This document shows positions 1-9,338 of a DNA stretch of 64,000 nucleotides, piece by piece. This DNA comes from Jiangella mangrovi. Lineage in GTDB: Bacteria; Actinomycetota; Actinomycetes; Jiangellales; Jiangellaceae. Position numbers and translations under genes: made by a program. The notes below the pieces were generated by a model. It made no database searches, was not told the DNA's origin, and saw nothing but the letters and a program-made list of their open reading frames with translations. The stretch spans positions 1,612,001 to 1,676,000 of the forward strand of contig NZ_JACHMM010000001.1 in the NCBI RefSeq assembly GCF_014204975.1. Reading direction: 5' to 3'. The first letter of the stretch is position 1, and every line of letters starts with the position of its first letter.

Positions 1-248
1 GGTCCGAGGGGTCTTCTACCTGCACGTACACCGGCACAGACGGGTCGATACGGTCCGTGACCCACAGGTTGTGGATCAGTTGTGGAAACCCGCGCCGAAC
101 CGTGACAAACGATGCACCGCACGGTCAACGACATCTCGCCTGTCGGGCGGCGCACGCCACACTCACTCGCTCCGAGTCCCTCACGCTCTCGACCGACGAC
201 TCGTGGGTGCCTCCGGCCCCAGTCGCCGCCGGTGTGCGCCGCCCTCCA
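1..248. other. left-edge region, no supported gene
   Basis: About 250 bases lie between the window edge and the stop codon of the first lipoprotein gene. Open frames here lack a convincing ribosome binding site and recognisable protein sequence. Two loose matches to a DnaA box (TGTGGATCA near 72 and TGTGGAAAC near 83) are present, but there is no replication gene nearby. A gene entering from the left cannot be excluded for the first hundred bases. Confidence 0.4.
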
Positions 249-1052
249 TCAGGCCGCCGCCACCGCCTGCAGTCCGAACCCGCTGGGCGCCTCGAGCGAG
301 AGCCGGTTGCCGGTGATCTCGAACCGCGCCTCGCCGGTGAGCACCTGCAGCACGATGTCCTGCACGTAGGCGGCGCCGTCGGCGCAGGCGGCGTCGCTCA
401 CCACGATGTCGGCGAACGTGACGGCGTCGCCGTCGACGGTGGCCGTGCCGCTGAGCTCGTTGCAGCCGGTGTGCCCGGTGACGGCGCCGTCGTCGAAGCG
501 CAGGTGAGCGGCGAATCCGGCCGGCATGGACGAGGCCACCTCACCGTCAGTGAGGCCGTCGACGTCCCACTGACGCCCGGTCAGCTCGACCGGCGGCTCG
601 ACCACCTCGAGGTCGGTCAGCGAGATCACGAGTTCCCCCGCGGTGAGCACGAACGTGTTCGCGTCGGCGAGCTCCCAGGTGGGCTCCGCGGCCAGCAGGT
701 CACTGAGCCACTGGTCGGCGTCCATGCGCTCGCCCGGGCAGCCCATCTCGGTCATGGCGAGGCCGCCGCCGGTGCCGAGCCGGCCGCCGTCGAGCGACAC
801 CGGCCCGTTGGCGCTGTTGCAGCCCGCCGAGGCCAGCAGCCGCCCGTCGTCGGTGAACTGCAGGTTCAGCGGGCCGCCGCCCGGGATGCCGACGTCCTCG
901 GTGGAGACGAACGTGCGCCCGGCGAGGGCTCCGGAGTCGCCACCGCCCGTGGCGCCGGAGCCGTCGCCGTCGTCGCCCGCCGCGGTGTCGCCGCAGCCGG
1001 CCAGGAACAGCACGACGCCCAGCAGCGGGAGGAGGGCTGCTGGGCGTCGCAT
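249..1052 (-). CDS. lipoprotein with two META (HslJ-like) domains
   Basis: This is a 267-residue exported lipoprotein. A short hydrophobic signal ends in the lipobox LAGC, so Cys20 should be the lipidated residue, followed by a flexible Asp/Gly/Ser linker. The rest consists of two similar halves, each with the GCN motif typical of META/HslJ domains (SAGCNSANGP in the first, HTGCNELSG in the second). META proteins are associated with envelope stress and aromatic-drug resistance in other bacteria, but their biochemical role is not settled. It follows the single-META gene at 1054-1560 with one base between them, so the two are co-transcribed and look like products of domain duplication. No membrane segment other than the signal is visible. 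Confidence 0.85.
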   Translation of the reverse strand: MRRPAALLPLLGVVLFLAGCGDTAAGDDGDGSGATGGGDSGALAGRTFVSTEDVGIPGGGPLNLQFTDDGRLLASAGCNSANGPVSLDGGRLGTGGGLAMTEMGCPGERMDADQWLSDLLAAEPTWELADANTFVLTAGELVISLTDLEVVEPPVELTGRQWDVDGLTDGEVASSMPAGFAAHLRFDDGAVTGHTGCNELSGTATVDGDAVTFADIVVSDAACADGAAYVQDIVLQVLTGEARFEITGNRLSLEAPSGFGLQAVAAA

Positions 1053-1053
1053 G

Positions 1054-1560
1054 TCAGCCGAGGTCCGTGGACGGGGCGTCGGACGCCGTCAGGCTGAGGG
1101 TGTCGCCCTCGGCGTTGGTGACCGTGAGCACGTCGCCCGCGACCTCGACGGTGACGTCGCCGTTGAGCACCTGCAGCATCGAGGAGTCGATCTTGCCGAG
1201 CTCGCCCGAGCAGCCGCGGCGGGTGGAGATGAGCGGCGTGAAGCTGATGCTGGAGTCGCTCACCTCGGCCGACCCGCTGAAGCCGTTGCAGCCGGTGGAG
1301 CCGGTGACGTCGCCGTTCTCGTCGATCTGGAAGTAGGCGTCGGCGTCGGCCGGGCGCTCGACCGTCGCGCCCTGGGCCGTCACCTCGTCGAGCACCCAGC
1401 GGCTGCCGACGATCGGCACACCCGGCTCGGTGGAGCTGTCGGATTCAGAGGAGTCGCCGGGGACCGCGGTGGTGTCGTCGCCGGCGTCTTCGCTGCCACA
1501 GGCGGCCAGCAGCGCGATGCCGGCCACCGCGGCGAGAGTTCCTAGTCGTCGCATATCCAT
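1054..1560 (-). CDS. lipoprotein with one META (HslJ-like) domain
   Basis: This is a 168-residue lipoprotein. Its signal peptide ends in LAAC, giving Cys21 as the lipid anchor, followed by an acidic Ser-rich linker to about residue 45 and one META domain carrying GCNGFSG. A conserved-looking Cys lies further on in RRGCSG. It is the first gene of a two-gene operon with the double-META lipoprotein. The start could be either of two in-frame ATGs six bases apart (1560 or 1554); neither has a clear Shine-Dalgarno sequence. It is divergent from the acyl-CoA dehydrogenase gene across about 100 bases. The function is unknown beyond an envelope location. Confidence 0.8.
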   Translation of the reverse strand: MDMRRLGTLAAVAGIALLAACGSEDAGDDTTAVPGDSSESDSSTEPGVPIVGSRWVLDEVTAQGATVERPADADAYFQIDENGDVTGSTGCNGFSGSAEVSDSSISFTPLISTRRGCSGELGKIDSSMLQVLNGDVTVEVAGDVLTVTNAEGDTLSLTASDAPSTDLG

Positions 1561-1626
1561 GGGACGGACGCGGGCCGCCGGGCGTTCCTGGGTTGCGCGA
1601 AGTTACCGACTAGTAGCACCATGGAG

Positions 1627-1643
1627 TTACTCGCCGGTAGTAA
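1627..1643. promoter_or_regulatory. candidate operator before the acyl-CoA dehydrogenase
   Basis: TTACT and AGTAA form an inverted repeat around a 7-base centre, just upstream of the ribosome binding site of the FadE5-like gene. A related half-site (TTACC, with GTAG nine bases on) lies about 30 bases upstream. TetR-type fatty acid regulators bind sites of this general form, but the assignment is inference and the arms are short. Confidence 0.35.
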
Positions 1644-1661
1644 TTGCGACGGAGGATCCCG

Positions 1662-3521
1662 ATGGGCCACTACAAGTCCAACCTGCGCGACATCGAGTTC
1701 GCGTTGTTCGACGTCTTCGGCAGCGGCGAGCAGCTGGGCGGCGGACGCTACGCGGAGTTCGACACCGACACGGTGCGCAGCATCCTCGCCGAGGTCGACC
1801 GCATGAGCCGCGAGGACCTCGCCGCGTCGTACACCGACTCCGACCGCCACCCGCCGGTCTACGACGCCGCCGAGCGCTCCGTCGTGCTGCCCGAGTCGTT
1901 CAAGAAGAGCTTCGCCACGCTCATGGACTCCGAGTTGTGGCGCTTCGCGCTGCCCGAGGGCCTCGGCGGCACGCCGCTGCCGCCGTCGGTCTTCTGGGGC
2001 GCGGCCGAGCTGATTCTCGGCTCCAACGCCGCCGCCTGGATGTACGCGTCGGGCCCGTCGTTCGCCAGCGTCATCTGGCGCAACGGCACCGAAGCACAGA
2101 AACGCATCGCCGAGCTCATGATCGAGCGCGGCTGGGCGGCCACCATGGTGCTCACCGAACCCGACGCCGGCTCCGACGTCGGCGCCGGCACCACCAAGGC
2201 GTTCCAGCAGCCCGACGGCACCTGGCGCATCGAGGGCGTCAAGCGGTTCATCACGTCCGGCGAGCACGACATGAGCGACAACATCGTCCACCTGGTCCTC
2301 GCCCGGCCGGTGGGGGTCGAGGGCGCCGGCGGCCCGGGCACCAAGGGGCTGTCGTTGTTCATCGTGCCGAAGGTGCGGTTCGACCCATCGACCGGCGAGC
2401 TCGGCGAGCGCAACGGCGTCTACGCGACCAACGTCGAGAAGAAGATGGGCCTCAAGGTCTCGACCACCTGCGAGCTCACCTTCGGCGACGGCGAGCCCGC
2501 GGTCGGCTGGCTGCTCGGCGACGTCCACGACGGCATCGCCCAGATGTTCCAGATCATCGAGTACGCCCGCATGATGGTCGGCACGAAGGCCATCGCCACG
2601 CTCTCGTCGGGTTACCTCAACGCGCTCGAGTACGCCAAGGAGCGGATCCAGGGCGCCGACCTCACCCGGGCCACCGACAAGACCGCGCCGCGGGTCGCCA
2701 TCACCCACCACCCCGACGTCCGCCGCTCGCTCATGACCCAGAAGGCGCACGCCGAGGGCATGCGGGCGCTGGTCCTCTACACCGCCACCATGCAGGACGC
2801 CGTCGCCGCGGCGGCCGCGCGCGGCGAGGTCGACGAGACCGCGGAGCGCGTCAACGACCTCCTGCTGCCCATCGTCAAGGGGTACGGGTCCGAGCGGTCC
2901 TGGGTGCTGCTGGGCTCGGAGTCGCTGCAGACCTTCGGCGGTTCCGGCTTCCTGCAGGACTACCCGCTCGAGCAATACGTCCGCGACGCCAAGATCGACA
3001 CGCTGTACGAGGGCACCACCGCCATCCAGGGCCAGGACTTCTTCTTCCGCAAGATCGTCCGTGACAACGGCCAGGCCCTCGGCTGGCTCTCGCAGCAGAT
3101 CCAGCAGACCGTCGACGACGAGCTCGGCGGCGGCCGGCTGAAGGTCGAGCGCGAGCTGCTGGCCAAGGCGCTCGCCGACGTCCAGGGCATCCTCGGCACC
3201 ATGGTCGGCTTCCTCATGTCCGCCGACGAGCGCACCGAGGGCGGCGACGTCCGCAACGTCTACAAGGTCGGCCTGAACACCACCCGGCTCCTCCTGGCCG
3301 CCGGCGACCTCGTCGTCGCGTGGCTGCTGTTGCGGCAGGCCGCCGTGGCGCTGGGCCGGCTCGACGGCGAGGTCTCCGCCAAGGACCAGGCGTTCTACGA
3401 GGGCAAGGTCGCGGCGGCCCAGTTCTTCGCCCGCCAGGTCCTGCCCCGGCTGGCGGCCGAGCGCGCCGTCGCCGAGGCCACCGACAACTCCCTCATGGAC
3501 CTCGACGAAGCCGCCTTCTGA
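1662..3521 (+). CDS. acyl-CoA dehydrogenase, FadE5-like
   Basis: This 619-residue flavoprotein should catalyse the first oxidative step of fatty acid beta-oxidation (acyl-CoA to trans-2-enoyl-CoA, FAD cofactor). The N-terminus [10 protein letters not shown], the length and the C-terminal extension match the mycobacterial FadE5 group. The motif [11 protein letters not shown] (about residues 165-175) belongs to the FAD/substrate pocket, and [12 protein letters not shown] carries the likely catalytic Glu near residue 450. The C-terminal 130 residues form the extra helical domain typical of ~600-residue acyl-CoA dehydrogenases. ATG 1662 is chosen because GGAGG stands 6 bases before it; an in-frame TTG at 1644 lies upstream of that site. 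It is transcribed alone and followed by a strong hairpin. Substrate chain length cannot be read from sequence. Confidence 0.9.
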   Translation: MGHYKSNLRDIEFALFDVFGSGEQLGGGRYAEFDTDTVRSILAEVDRMSREDLAASYTDSDRHPPVYDAAERSVVLPESFKKSFATLMDSELWRFALPEGLGGTPLPPSVFWGAAELILGSNAAAWMYASGPSFASVIWRNGTEAQKRIAELMIERGWAATMVLTEPDAGSDVGAGTTKAFQQPDGTWRIEGVKRFITSGEHDMSDNIVHLVLARPVGVEGAGGPGTKGLSLFIVPKVRFDPSTGELGERNGVYATNVEKKMGLKVSTTCELTFGDGEPAVGWLLGDVHDGIAQMFQIIEYARMMVGTKAIATLSSGYLNALEYAKERIQGADLTRATDKTAPRVAITHHPDVRRSLMTQKAHAEGMRALVLYTATMQDAVAAAAARGEVDETAERVNDLLLPIVKGYGSERSWVLLGSESLQTFGGSGFLQDYPLEQYVRDAKIDTLYEGTTAIQGQDFFFRKIVRDNGQALGWLSQQIQQTVDDELGGGRLKVERELLAKALADVQGILGTMVGFLMSADERTEGGDVRNVYKVGLNTTRLLLAAGDLVVAWLLLRQAAVALGRLDGEVSAKDQAFYEGKVAAAQFFARQVLPRLAAERAVAEATDNSLMDLDEAAF

Positions 3522-3571
3522 CCCCAGCCCACCCCGTCCTCCACACGCGGCGCCCGCCGCCCCCGCACGTC

Positions 3572-3606
3572 GGCCCTCGGACCGTCCCACCCACGGTCCG
3601 GGGGCC
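3572..3606 (+). terminator. hairpin terminator after the acyl-CoA dehydrogenase gene
   Basis: A 14-bp stem (GGCCCTCGGACCGT paired with ACGGTCCGGGGGCC, one U-G pair) with a 7-base loop, about 50 bases after the stop codon. There is no U tract, as usual in high-GC actinobacteria. Confidence 0.65.
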
Positions 3607-3695
3607 GTCGACTGTCCGGCACCCCTCACCATCGTGACTATTCCGGCAGGCGGAAACTGGGGACCGCCTCGCGACACATGGGCGATTGAAACGTC

Positions 3696-3732
3696 TTGAC
3701 AGACCGACGGTGGCGCTAGATTATCGATAATC
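3696..3732 (+). promoter_or_regulatory. promoter and GntR operator of the sugar-acid operon
   Basis: A consensus -35 TTGACA (3696-3701) is followed after 17 bases by GATTAT as a possible -10. The -10 is embedded in the 14-bp perfect palindrome GATTATCGATAATC (3719-3732). The same 18 bases (this palindrome plus AATC) recur at 17848-17865 in front of the divergent FAH operon. Overlap of palindrome and -10 suggests repression by the GntR/FCD protein at 18890-19537. Confidence 0.75.
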
Positions 3733-3775
3733 AATCGGCCCGCAGGACGCTTTCAACGGAGAAGGGATCCGGCAG

Positions 3776-5098
3776 ATGGTGAACGTCCGTCAACACCCCG
3801 GCAGACATGGGCTGGCTGCCCTCCTGCCGATCTGTTTGGTCGGCTCCCTGGCGCTGGCCGCGTGTGGCGGCAGCGGGAGCGACGGCGGCGACTCCGCCTC
3901 GGGCGCCTGCGAGGGCGCCCCGCTCAAGGTCGCGGTCCGGTCCCAGTTCGCGCCGAACATGGAGAAGGTGCTCGCCGCCTACGAGGACGAGTCCGGCGCC
4001 GACACCGAGCTGCAGACGCTGCCCGACGACAACGCGCAGTACCAGCAGAGCATCGTGGCCCAGCGCATGGGCGACGAGATGCCCGACGTACTCGAGAACA
4101 TCGACACGCTGGTCAACGCGATGGCGGAGTCGAAGGTGACCGCCGACCTCACGCCGTTCCTGTCCGACGGCGACCTGCAGGAGGACTCGTTCCTGCCGCA
4201 GTTCCTCGACGCCTACCGGCCCATCGACCTGCCCGACGAGATCCACGGAATGCCGGTCGCCGCCGACGCGTACGTGCTGTTCTACAACAAGGACCTGTTC
4301 GCGCAGTACGGCGTCGACCTCCCGACCGAGGACTGGACGTGGGACGACTTCTACGCCGCCGCCAAGGAGATCACCACGGCGGGCAACGGCGAGGTGTTCG
4401 GCTTCGTGGGGGCCAACCTCCCGCAGCCGACGTTCAACCCCGTCATCCAGAGCTACGGCGGGTTCGTCTACGACAAGGACTCCAACACGACGGGCATCGG
4501 CGAGCCGGAGGCCATCGAGGCCTGGAAGTTCCTGCTCCAGCCGTACCAGGACGGCACCTACGCGCCGTTCGAGATCGGCTCCAGCCCGTCGCCGCCGGAC
4601 TTCGCCAGCGGCCGCGTCGCCATGGCGTTCAGCACGCGCAAGAACGTGCCGAACTTCCGCAACCAGCTCACCGCCGACTGGGACGTCGCCCCGGTGCCGA
4701 TGCTCAACGGCGAGCACCCGATCGGCGGCGGCAGCTACGGGCTGTCGATGTCGGAGCGGTCGGAGTGCAAGGACAACGCCTGGGACTTCCTCACCTGGTT
4801 CTACACCGAGGAGGGCGGCATGAAGATCATGCAGGAGAACTACGCCACGGTGCCGCCGACCCTCGACGGCGTCGAGTCCGGCAGCTGGCGCGACCTCCCC
4901 GGCCCGCCGGCCAACGTGCAGGTCTTCGCCGACGCCGTGGCCGACGCCAAGATGGCGCCGCAGCTGCCCCGGGCCGCCGGTCCGGAGCTGGCCGCCGCCC
5001 TGCTGGCCGCCCAGCAGAAGGTCCTGCTCGAGGGGGCGTCGGTCGAGGACGCCTTCGGCGAGGCCGCGTCGGATGTGAACGACGCACTTGAGGAGTGA
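3776..5098 (+). CDS. sugar ABC transporter substrate-binding lipoprotein
   Basis: This 440-residue extracellular solute-binding protein is of the family 1 (MalE-like) type. The signal peptide ends in LAAC with Cys30 as lipid anchor, followed by a Gly/Ser linker. The body has the usual features: a flexible hinge region near PVAADAYVLFYNKDLF (about residues 160-175) and a late segment GGGSYGLSM that contacts ligand in this family. It is the first gene of a long operon with two permeases and sugar-acid enzymes, so it presumably captures the sugar or sugar acid that they degrade. AGAAGGG stands about 9 bases before ATG 3776. It is probably regulated by the GntR operator overlapping the upstream -10. 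The ligand is not predictable. Confidence 0.9.
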   Translation: MVNVRQHPGRHGLAALLPICLVGSLALAACGGSGSDGGDSASGACEGAPLKVAVRSQFAPNMEKVLAAYEDESGADTELQTLPDDNAQYQQSIVAQRMGDEMPDVLENIDTLVNAMAESKVTADLTPFLSDGDLQEDSFLPQFLDAYRPIDLPDEIHGMPVAADAYVLFYNKDLFAQYGVDLPTEDWTWDDFYAAAKEITTAGNGEVFGFVGANLPQPTFNPVIQSYGGFVYDKDSNTTGIGEPEAIEAWKFLLQPYQDGTYAPFEIGSSPSPPDFASGRVAMAFSTRKNVPNFRNQLTADWDVAPVPMLNGEHPIGGGSYGLSMSERSECKDNAWDFLTWFYTEEGGMKIMQENYATVPPTLDGVESGSWRDLPGPPANVQVFADAVADAKMAPQLPRAAGPELAAALLAAQQKVLLEGASVEDAFGEAASDVNDALEE

Positions 5099-5142
5099 CC
5101 GGCGATGAACCCGTCCGCCGACGCGACGACGAGGGTGACCGG

Positions 5143-6126
5143 ATGAGGACGAAGTCCGCGGAGGCGAAGACCGGACGCGAGGGGCGGGCCGCCGACACCG
5201 GCGGCCCGCGCCCGCGCTCGGCGGACCCGGGCCGCGGTCCGGCCAGACGCCGGTTCATCAGCCGCGACGGCACCGCGGCCGCCGTCATGATCGCCCCGAA
5301 CGCGATCATGTACCTGCTGTTCGTGATCATCCCGGCGCTGGCCGGGGTCGCGCTGAGCTTCTACGAGTGGAACCTCTTCGACGACCCGGTCTTCGTCGGC
5401 CTGGCCAACTACCAGGACGTGCTGACCGACGACGACGCCTGGGCGGCGATGGTCAACACCATCGAGTTCATGGTGCTCGGCGTGCTGCCGACGGTGCTGG
5501 TCGGCTTCGTCCTGGCGGTCCTGGTCAACACCCGGATGCGCGGCGTCGGCACCGTCCGGGTGCTGTACTTCGTGCCCCTGGTGGTGTCGACGGCGGTCGC
5601 GTCGGTGCTGTGGTCGTGGCTGTACCAGCCGCAGTCGGGCATCTTCAACTACCTGCTCAGCCTGGTCGGCATCGACGGCCCGGCGTGGCTGGCGAACACC
5701 AGCTGGGCGCTGCCGGCGCTGACGCTGATGATCATCTGGATGAGCCTGCCGCTGGTGATCATCCTGTACCTGGCGGCGCTGCAGCGAATCCCCGACGAGA
5801 TCATGGAGGCGGCCAAGATCGACGGCGCCGGCGCCTGGCGGCGGGTCTGGCAGATCATCTGGCCGAACGTGTCGGCCATGACGCTGCTGGTGCTGGCGCT
5901 GCAGGTGCTGAACTTCCTGTCCGCGCCGTTCGAGACCGCGCTGATCATGACCCAGGGCGGTCCCATCGACTCCACCACGGCGCTGTCGCTGTACATCTAC
6001 CGGGTCGCCTTCGAACAGGGCGAGATCGGTGCCGGCAGCGCGCTGTCGATGATCCAGTTCCTGCTCATCGTGCTGCTGGCCGGCGGCCTGCGGCTGATCC
6101 ACCGAGTGCGGGTGAGGGGCGCATGA
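5143..6126 (+). CDS. sugar ABC transporter permease (MalF type)
   Basis: This inner-membrane permease has about six transmembrane segments and the cytoplasmic EAA loop EAAKIDGAGAWRRVWQIIWP (about residues 230-250), which docks the ATPase. A basic, disordered N-terminal 40 residues precede the first membrane helix. ATG 5143 is preferred because GAGGG stands 7 bases upstream; an in-frame GTG at 5095 overlaps the previous stop codon and would add 16 residues. It pairs with the next gene, whose start overlaps this stop codon by 4 bases. No ATP-binding subunit is encoded anywhere in the operon, so a shared MsiK-like ATPase elsewhere is likely. Confidence 0.88.
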   Translation: MRTKSAEAKTGREGRAADTGGPRPRSADPGRGPARRRFISRDGTAAAVMIAPNAIMYLLFVIIPALAGVALSFYEWNLFDDPVFVGLANYQDVLTDDDAWAAMVNTIEFMVLGVLPTVLVGFVLAVLVNTRMRGVGTVRVLYFVPLVVSTAVASVLWSWLYQPQSGIFNYLLSLVGIDGPAWLANTSWALPALTLMIIWMSLPLVIILYLAALQRIPDEIMEAAKIDGAGAWRRVWQIIWPNVSAMTLLVLALQVLNFLSAPFETALIMTQGGPIDSTTALSLYIYRVAFEQGEIGAGSALSMIQFLLIVLLAGGLRLIHRVRVRGA

Positions 6127-6959
6127 AGCCGTCGACCGCGGTGACCGTCACCCGGTACACCGCCATCCTCGTCATCGGGCTGGCCATGGGCCTGCCGCTG
6201 TTCTACCTGTTCTCGTCGTCGCTGATGACGCCGCAGGACGTCAGCGCCTACCCGCCGCACCTGGTGCCGCCGGAGTTCCGCTGGGCGAACTTCACCGACG
6301 CCTACGACTTCCTGGGCGCCCGGACCATCGCGAACTCGTTCATCTACAGCTTCGGCATCGTGATCCTGCAGCTGTGCATCGCGCTGCCCGCGGGGTTCGC
6401 GCTGGCGAAGGTGCGCTTCCGCGGATCGCGGGCGCTGCTGGTGTTCTTCGCGATCCCGATGTTCCTGCCGAACAACGTGGTGCTGGTGCCGCTCTACGTG
6501 GTCACCAACGAACTCGGTCTCATCGGCAGTTACGCCGGGCTGATCCTGCCGATCGTGGGCCGGACGGCGTTCGCGACGCTGCTGTTCCGGCAGTTCTTCC
6601 TCACCCTTCCCGACGGCCTCATCGACGCGGCCAAGCTCGACCGGGCCGGCTGGTTCCGCATCGTGCGGCACGTGGCCGTCCCGCTGTCCGGACCCGCCGT
6701 CGCCGCCTACGCGTCCATCACGTTCCTCAACAGCTGGAACGACTTCATCTGGCCGCTGGTGGCAGCACCCGGCGACGACTACCGGGTCATGACGGTGGCG
6801 CTGGCGCCGCTGGCCTACCAGGAGGGACTGTCGAACGTCCCGCCGAACGTGGGCATGGCGGCCGCCGTCATCAGCGTCATCCCCGTGCTGCTGGTCTTCG
6901 TCTTCACGCAACGCTGGTACATCCAGGGCGTGGTGGGGACCGGCACCGACAACACCTAG
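6123..6959 (+). CDS. sugar ABC transporter permease (MalG type)
   Basis: This 278-residue permease has about six membrane segments and the EAA-like loop DAAKLDRAGWFRIVRHVAVP (about residues 175-195). It forms the heterodimeric channel with the preceding MalF-type permease and receives substrate from the lipoprotein at 3776-5098. The ATG overlaps the upstream stop as ATGA, indicating translational coupling. The next gene begins 13 bases downstream, so transport and catabolism genes lie on one transcript. Confidence 0.9.
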   Translation: MKPSTAVTVTRYTAILVIGLAMGLPLFYLFSSSLMTPQDVSAYPPHLVPPEFRWANFTDAYDFLGARTIANSFIYSFGIVILQLCIALPAGFALAKVRFRGSRALLVFFAIPMFLPNNVVLVPLYVVTNELGLIGSYAGLILPIVGRTAFATLLFRQFFLTLPDGLIDAAKLDRAGWFRIVRHVAVPLSGPAVAAYASITFLNSWNDFIWPLVAAPGDDYRVMTVALAPLAYQEGLSNVPPNVGMAAAVISVIPVLLVFVFTQRWYIQGVVGTGTDNT

Positions 6960-6972
6960 GGAGTGGCATCTC

Positions 6973-8076
6973 TTGACCATCACCGGCGTCCGCGTCGCCG
7001 CCTACGAGGCTCCGTACGACACACCGATCACCAACGGCCTGTACACCTACACGTCCACGGAGATCGTGACCTGCGAGGTGCGCATCGACTCCGGGCTGGT
7101 CGGCCTCGGCTGGTGCCACGGCGGGAGCATCGTCTTCCACGCGATGACGGCGATCGCCCGGCGGATCCTGGGGCAGGACGAGACCGACACCGAGAAGCTC
7201 TGGCGGGTCATGTACCAGCCGAAGCTGTTCGGCCGGAAGGGGCTCACGACGCGGGCCATCAGCGCCCTCGACATCGCGCTGTGGGACGCGCTGGGCAAGC
7301 GGGCGGACCTCCCGCTGTACAAGCTGCTCGGCGGGTTCCGCGACACCGTGCCGGCGTACATGGCCGGCGGCTACTACCGCGAGGGCGAGGGGCTGGCCGA
7401 GCTGCAGGCCGAGATGGCGCGGCAGGTGGCCGGCGGCGCCCGCGCCATCAAGATGAAGATCGGCGCGGTGCCGGTCGACGAGGACGTCGTGCGCATCGAC
7501 GCCGCGCTCGAGGCGGCCGGGCCGGGCGTGCGGATCCTGGTCGACGCCAACAACGCCTACGACCGCATCGACGCGCAGCGGATGATCCGCAAGCTCGAGG
7601 AGCGCGACATCTTCTGGTTCGAGGAGCCGCTGAGCCCCGACGACCTCGAGGGCGCCGCCGCGCTGGCCCGAGGCAGCGACCTGCCGGTGGCGCTGGGCGA
7701 GAACGAGTACACCCGGTTCGGCTTCAAGGACGTGCTGGACGCCGGGGCCGCCGACGTGCTCAACGCCGACGCGCAGATCCTGGGCGGCATCACCGAGTGG
7801 CGCAAGTGCGCGACCCTCGCCGAGACCCACCAGATCCCCGTCGCGCCGCACGGCGACCAGGAGATCCACGTGCACCTGGTCGCATCGCAGCCGAACGGGC
7901 TCATCGTGGAGTACTACGACAACGCGTTGAACACGCTGAAGGAGGTCATGTTCGAGCAGCGGCTCGAGCTGGACGCCGAGGGCCGGCTCTCGCCCCCGGA
8001 CCGGCCGGGCCTCGGCTTCGACGTGGACTTCGCCGCGATGAAGGGCTTCCTGCAGGCCGAGGAGGAGGTGCGATGA
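6973..8076 (+). CDS. enolase-superfamily sugar-acid dehydratase (mandelate racemase group)
   Basis: This 367-residue protein has the capping domain plus TIM-barrel layout of the mandelate racemase group. Visible catalytic elements are Lys160-x-Lys162 (IKMKIG), metal ligands Asp191 (VDANNAY), Glu217 (FEEP) and the Glu in GENEYTR, and His293 in APHGDQ. Such enzymes abstract the proton next to a carboxylate and usually dehydrate an aldonate to a 2-keto-3-deoxy acid. It starts with TTG, placed by GGGAG about 8 bases before. It shares long motifs (PITNGL, GGYY, KMKIGAVP, GENEYT, PHGDQ) with the gene at 14156-15250, so the two are close paralogues in oppositely directed operons. The sugar acid is not determined. 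Confidence 0.88.
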   Translation: MTITGVRVAAYEAPYDTPITNGLYTYTSTEIVTCEVRIDSGLVGLGWCHGGSIVFHAMTAIARRILGQDETDTEKLWRVMYQPKLFGRKGLTTRAISALDIALWDALGKRADLPLYKLLGGFRDTVPAYMAGGYYREGEGLAELQAEMARQVAGGARAIKMKIGAVPVDEDVVRIDAALEAAGPGVRILVDANNAYDRIDAQRMIRKLEERDIFWFEEPLSPDDLEGAAALARGSDLPVALGENEYTRFGFKDVLDAGAADVLNADAQILGGITEWRKCATLAETHQIPVAPHGDQEIHVHLVASQPNGLIVEYYDNALNTLKEVMFEQRLELDAEGRLSPPDRPGLGFDVDFAAMKGFLQAEEEVR

Positions 8077-9338
8077 CCTCGGACCGGGTGGCGCTGTGCC
8101 TGGTCGGCTGCGGCGGCATGGGCAGCCGGCACATCCTGGGCCTGGCCGCGCTGCAGCGCACCGGGCTGTCCACCGTCGACCTCGTCGCCGTCTGCGACCT
8201 CGACGAGACCGCCGCACAGCGCGCCGCCGGCGAGGCCGAGGAGCTGCTCGGCCGCCGGCCCAAGGTGCACCTGTCCATCGCCGACGCCGTCGCCGACCCG
8301 GACATCGCCGCGTTCGACGTCGTCACCGAGGCCAGCAGCCACCTCGCCGTCACGCTGCCGGCGCTGCGGGCCGGCAAGCACGTGCTGAGCGAGAAGCCGC
8401 TGGGCATCACCGTCCGGTCCTGCCTGGCCATGGTCGAGGCGGCCGCGGCGTCGGGCGCCGTCCTGGCAACGGCGGAGAACTACCGCCGCGACCCACCGAA
8501 CCGGCTGGTGCGCGCCGTCCTCGACGCCGGGCTGCTGGGCGAGGTCTTCCTGGCCCAGGAGACCCGGCTGGGCGGCAGCGACCTCATCATCACCACGCCG
8601 TGGCGGCACCTCAAGGACCGCGGCGCCATCGGCCTCGACATGGGCGTGCACCTGACCGACGTGTTCCAGTACTACTTCGGGCCCATCGCGAGCGTCTACG
8701 GCGACGGCTTCATCGCCGAGCCCGTACGGCGCCGCCGGCCGTCGCCGTCGCGCGACCTCCCCGCCTACCGCGCCGCCTGGGAGAAGCTGCCCGAGCAGGT
8801 CACCGCGACCGGCGAGGACTCCGTCGTCGCGCTGTACCGCATGGAGTCCGGCGTGCGCGTGCAGCTGTCCTACGTGAACTCGGGGCTCGGCAAGCGCTAC
8901 CTGTCGCGCAGCATCCACGGGCGGCTCGGGTCGCTGGAGATCTCGAAGGACCGCAGCGGCCGCGGCCCGGTCCTGCACCGCGACGGCGCCACGCTGACCG
9001 GGCGCGAGATCCTGGCCGAGCTGCCGGACTTCGCGCTCGACGACGTCACGTCCGCGCTGTTCGGGGCCGACGGCGTCGAGTACGACCTGCCGGCGGGCGA
9101 GGCCGACGCGGGCGGCCTGGCCATCGAGCTGCACGACTTCGGCCGCGCCGTGCTCACCGGCACCCCGCCCGAGGTCGACGGCGAGGGCGGCACCACCGCC
9201 GTCGCCGGCCTGCTGGGCGCCTACGAGAGCGGCCTGCTCGGGCGGCCGGTCACCATGAAGGAACTGCTGGACGCGACGGTGTCGGCCTACCAGGACCCCG
9301 TCGACGCGCAGCTCGGCCTGACGGAGGTGGCCCGATGA
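8073..9338 (+). CDS. Gfo/Idh/MocA-family oxidoreductase
   Basis: This 421-residue NAD(P)-dependent oxidoreductase has an N-terminal Rossmann fold (VGCGGMGSRH, about residues 9-18), the family motif EKPLG (about 108-112) with its catalytic Lys, and a C-terminal alpha/beta domain with DMGVHLTDVFQ carrying the conserved His. The family oxidises sugars, inositols or their acids, or acts on 2-keto/hydroxy intermediates. ATG overlaps the preceding stop (ATGA). In this operon it could oxidise the imported sugar to a lactone ahead of the amidohydrolase and dehydratases, or handle a later keto intermediate; sequence alone does not decide. Confidence 0.88.
   Translation: MTSDRVALCLVGCGGMGSRHILGLAALQRTGLSTVDLVAVCDLDETAAQRAAGEAEELLGRRPKVHLSIADAVADPDIAAFDVVTEASSHLAVTLPALRAGKHVLSEKPLGITVRSCLAMVEAAAASGAVLATAENYRRDPPNRLVRAVLDAGLLGEVFLAQETRLGGSDLIITTPWRHLKDRGAIGLDMGVHLTDVFQYYFGPIASVYGDGFIAEPVRRRRPSPSRDLPAYRAAWEKLPEQVTATGEDSVVALYRMESGVRVQLSYVNSGLGKRYLSRSIHGRLGSLEISKDRSGRGPVLHRDGATLTGREILAELPDFALDDVTSALFGADGVEYDLPAGEADAGGLAIELHDFGRAVLTGTPPEVDGEGGTTAVAGLLGAYESGLLGRPVTMKELLDATVSAYQDPVDAQLGLTEVAR

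Noticed and set aside
70-95. DnaA-box-like sequences near the left edge
   Set aside because: There are two imperfect matches only, without clustering, AT-rich element or replication genes.
1542-3734. 730-codon open frame on the minus strand opposite the acyl-CoA dehydrogenase gene
   Set aside because: It is a GC-driven mirror frame: low-complexity Gly/Val/Arg/Asp-rich translation, no ribosome site, and the plus-strand product is clearly a real enzyme.
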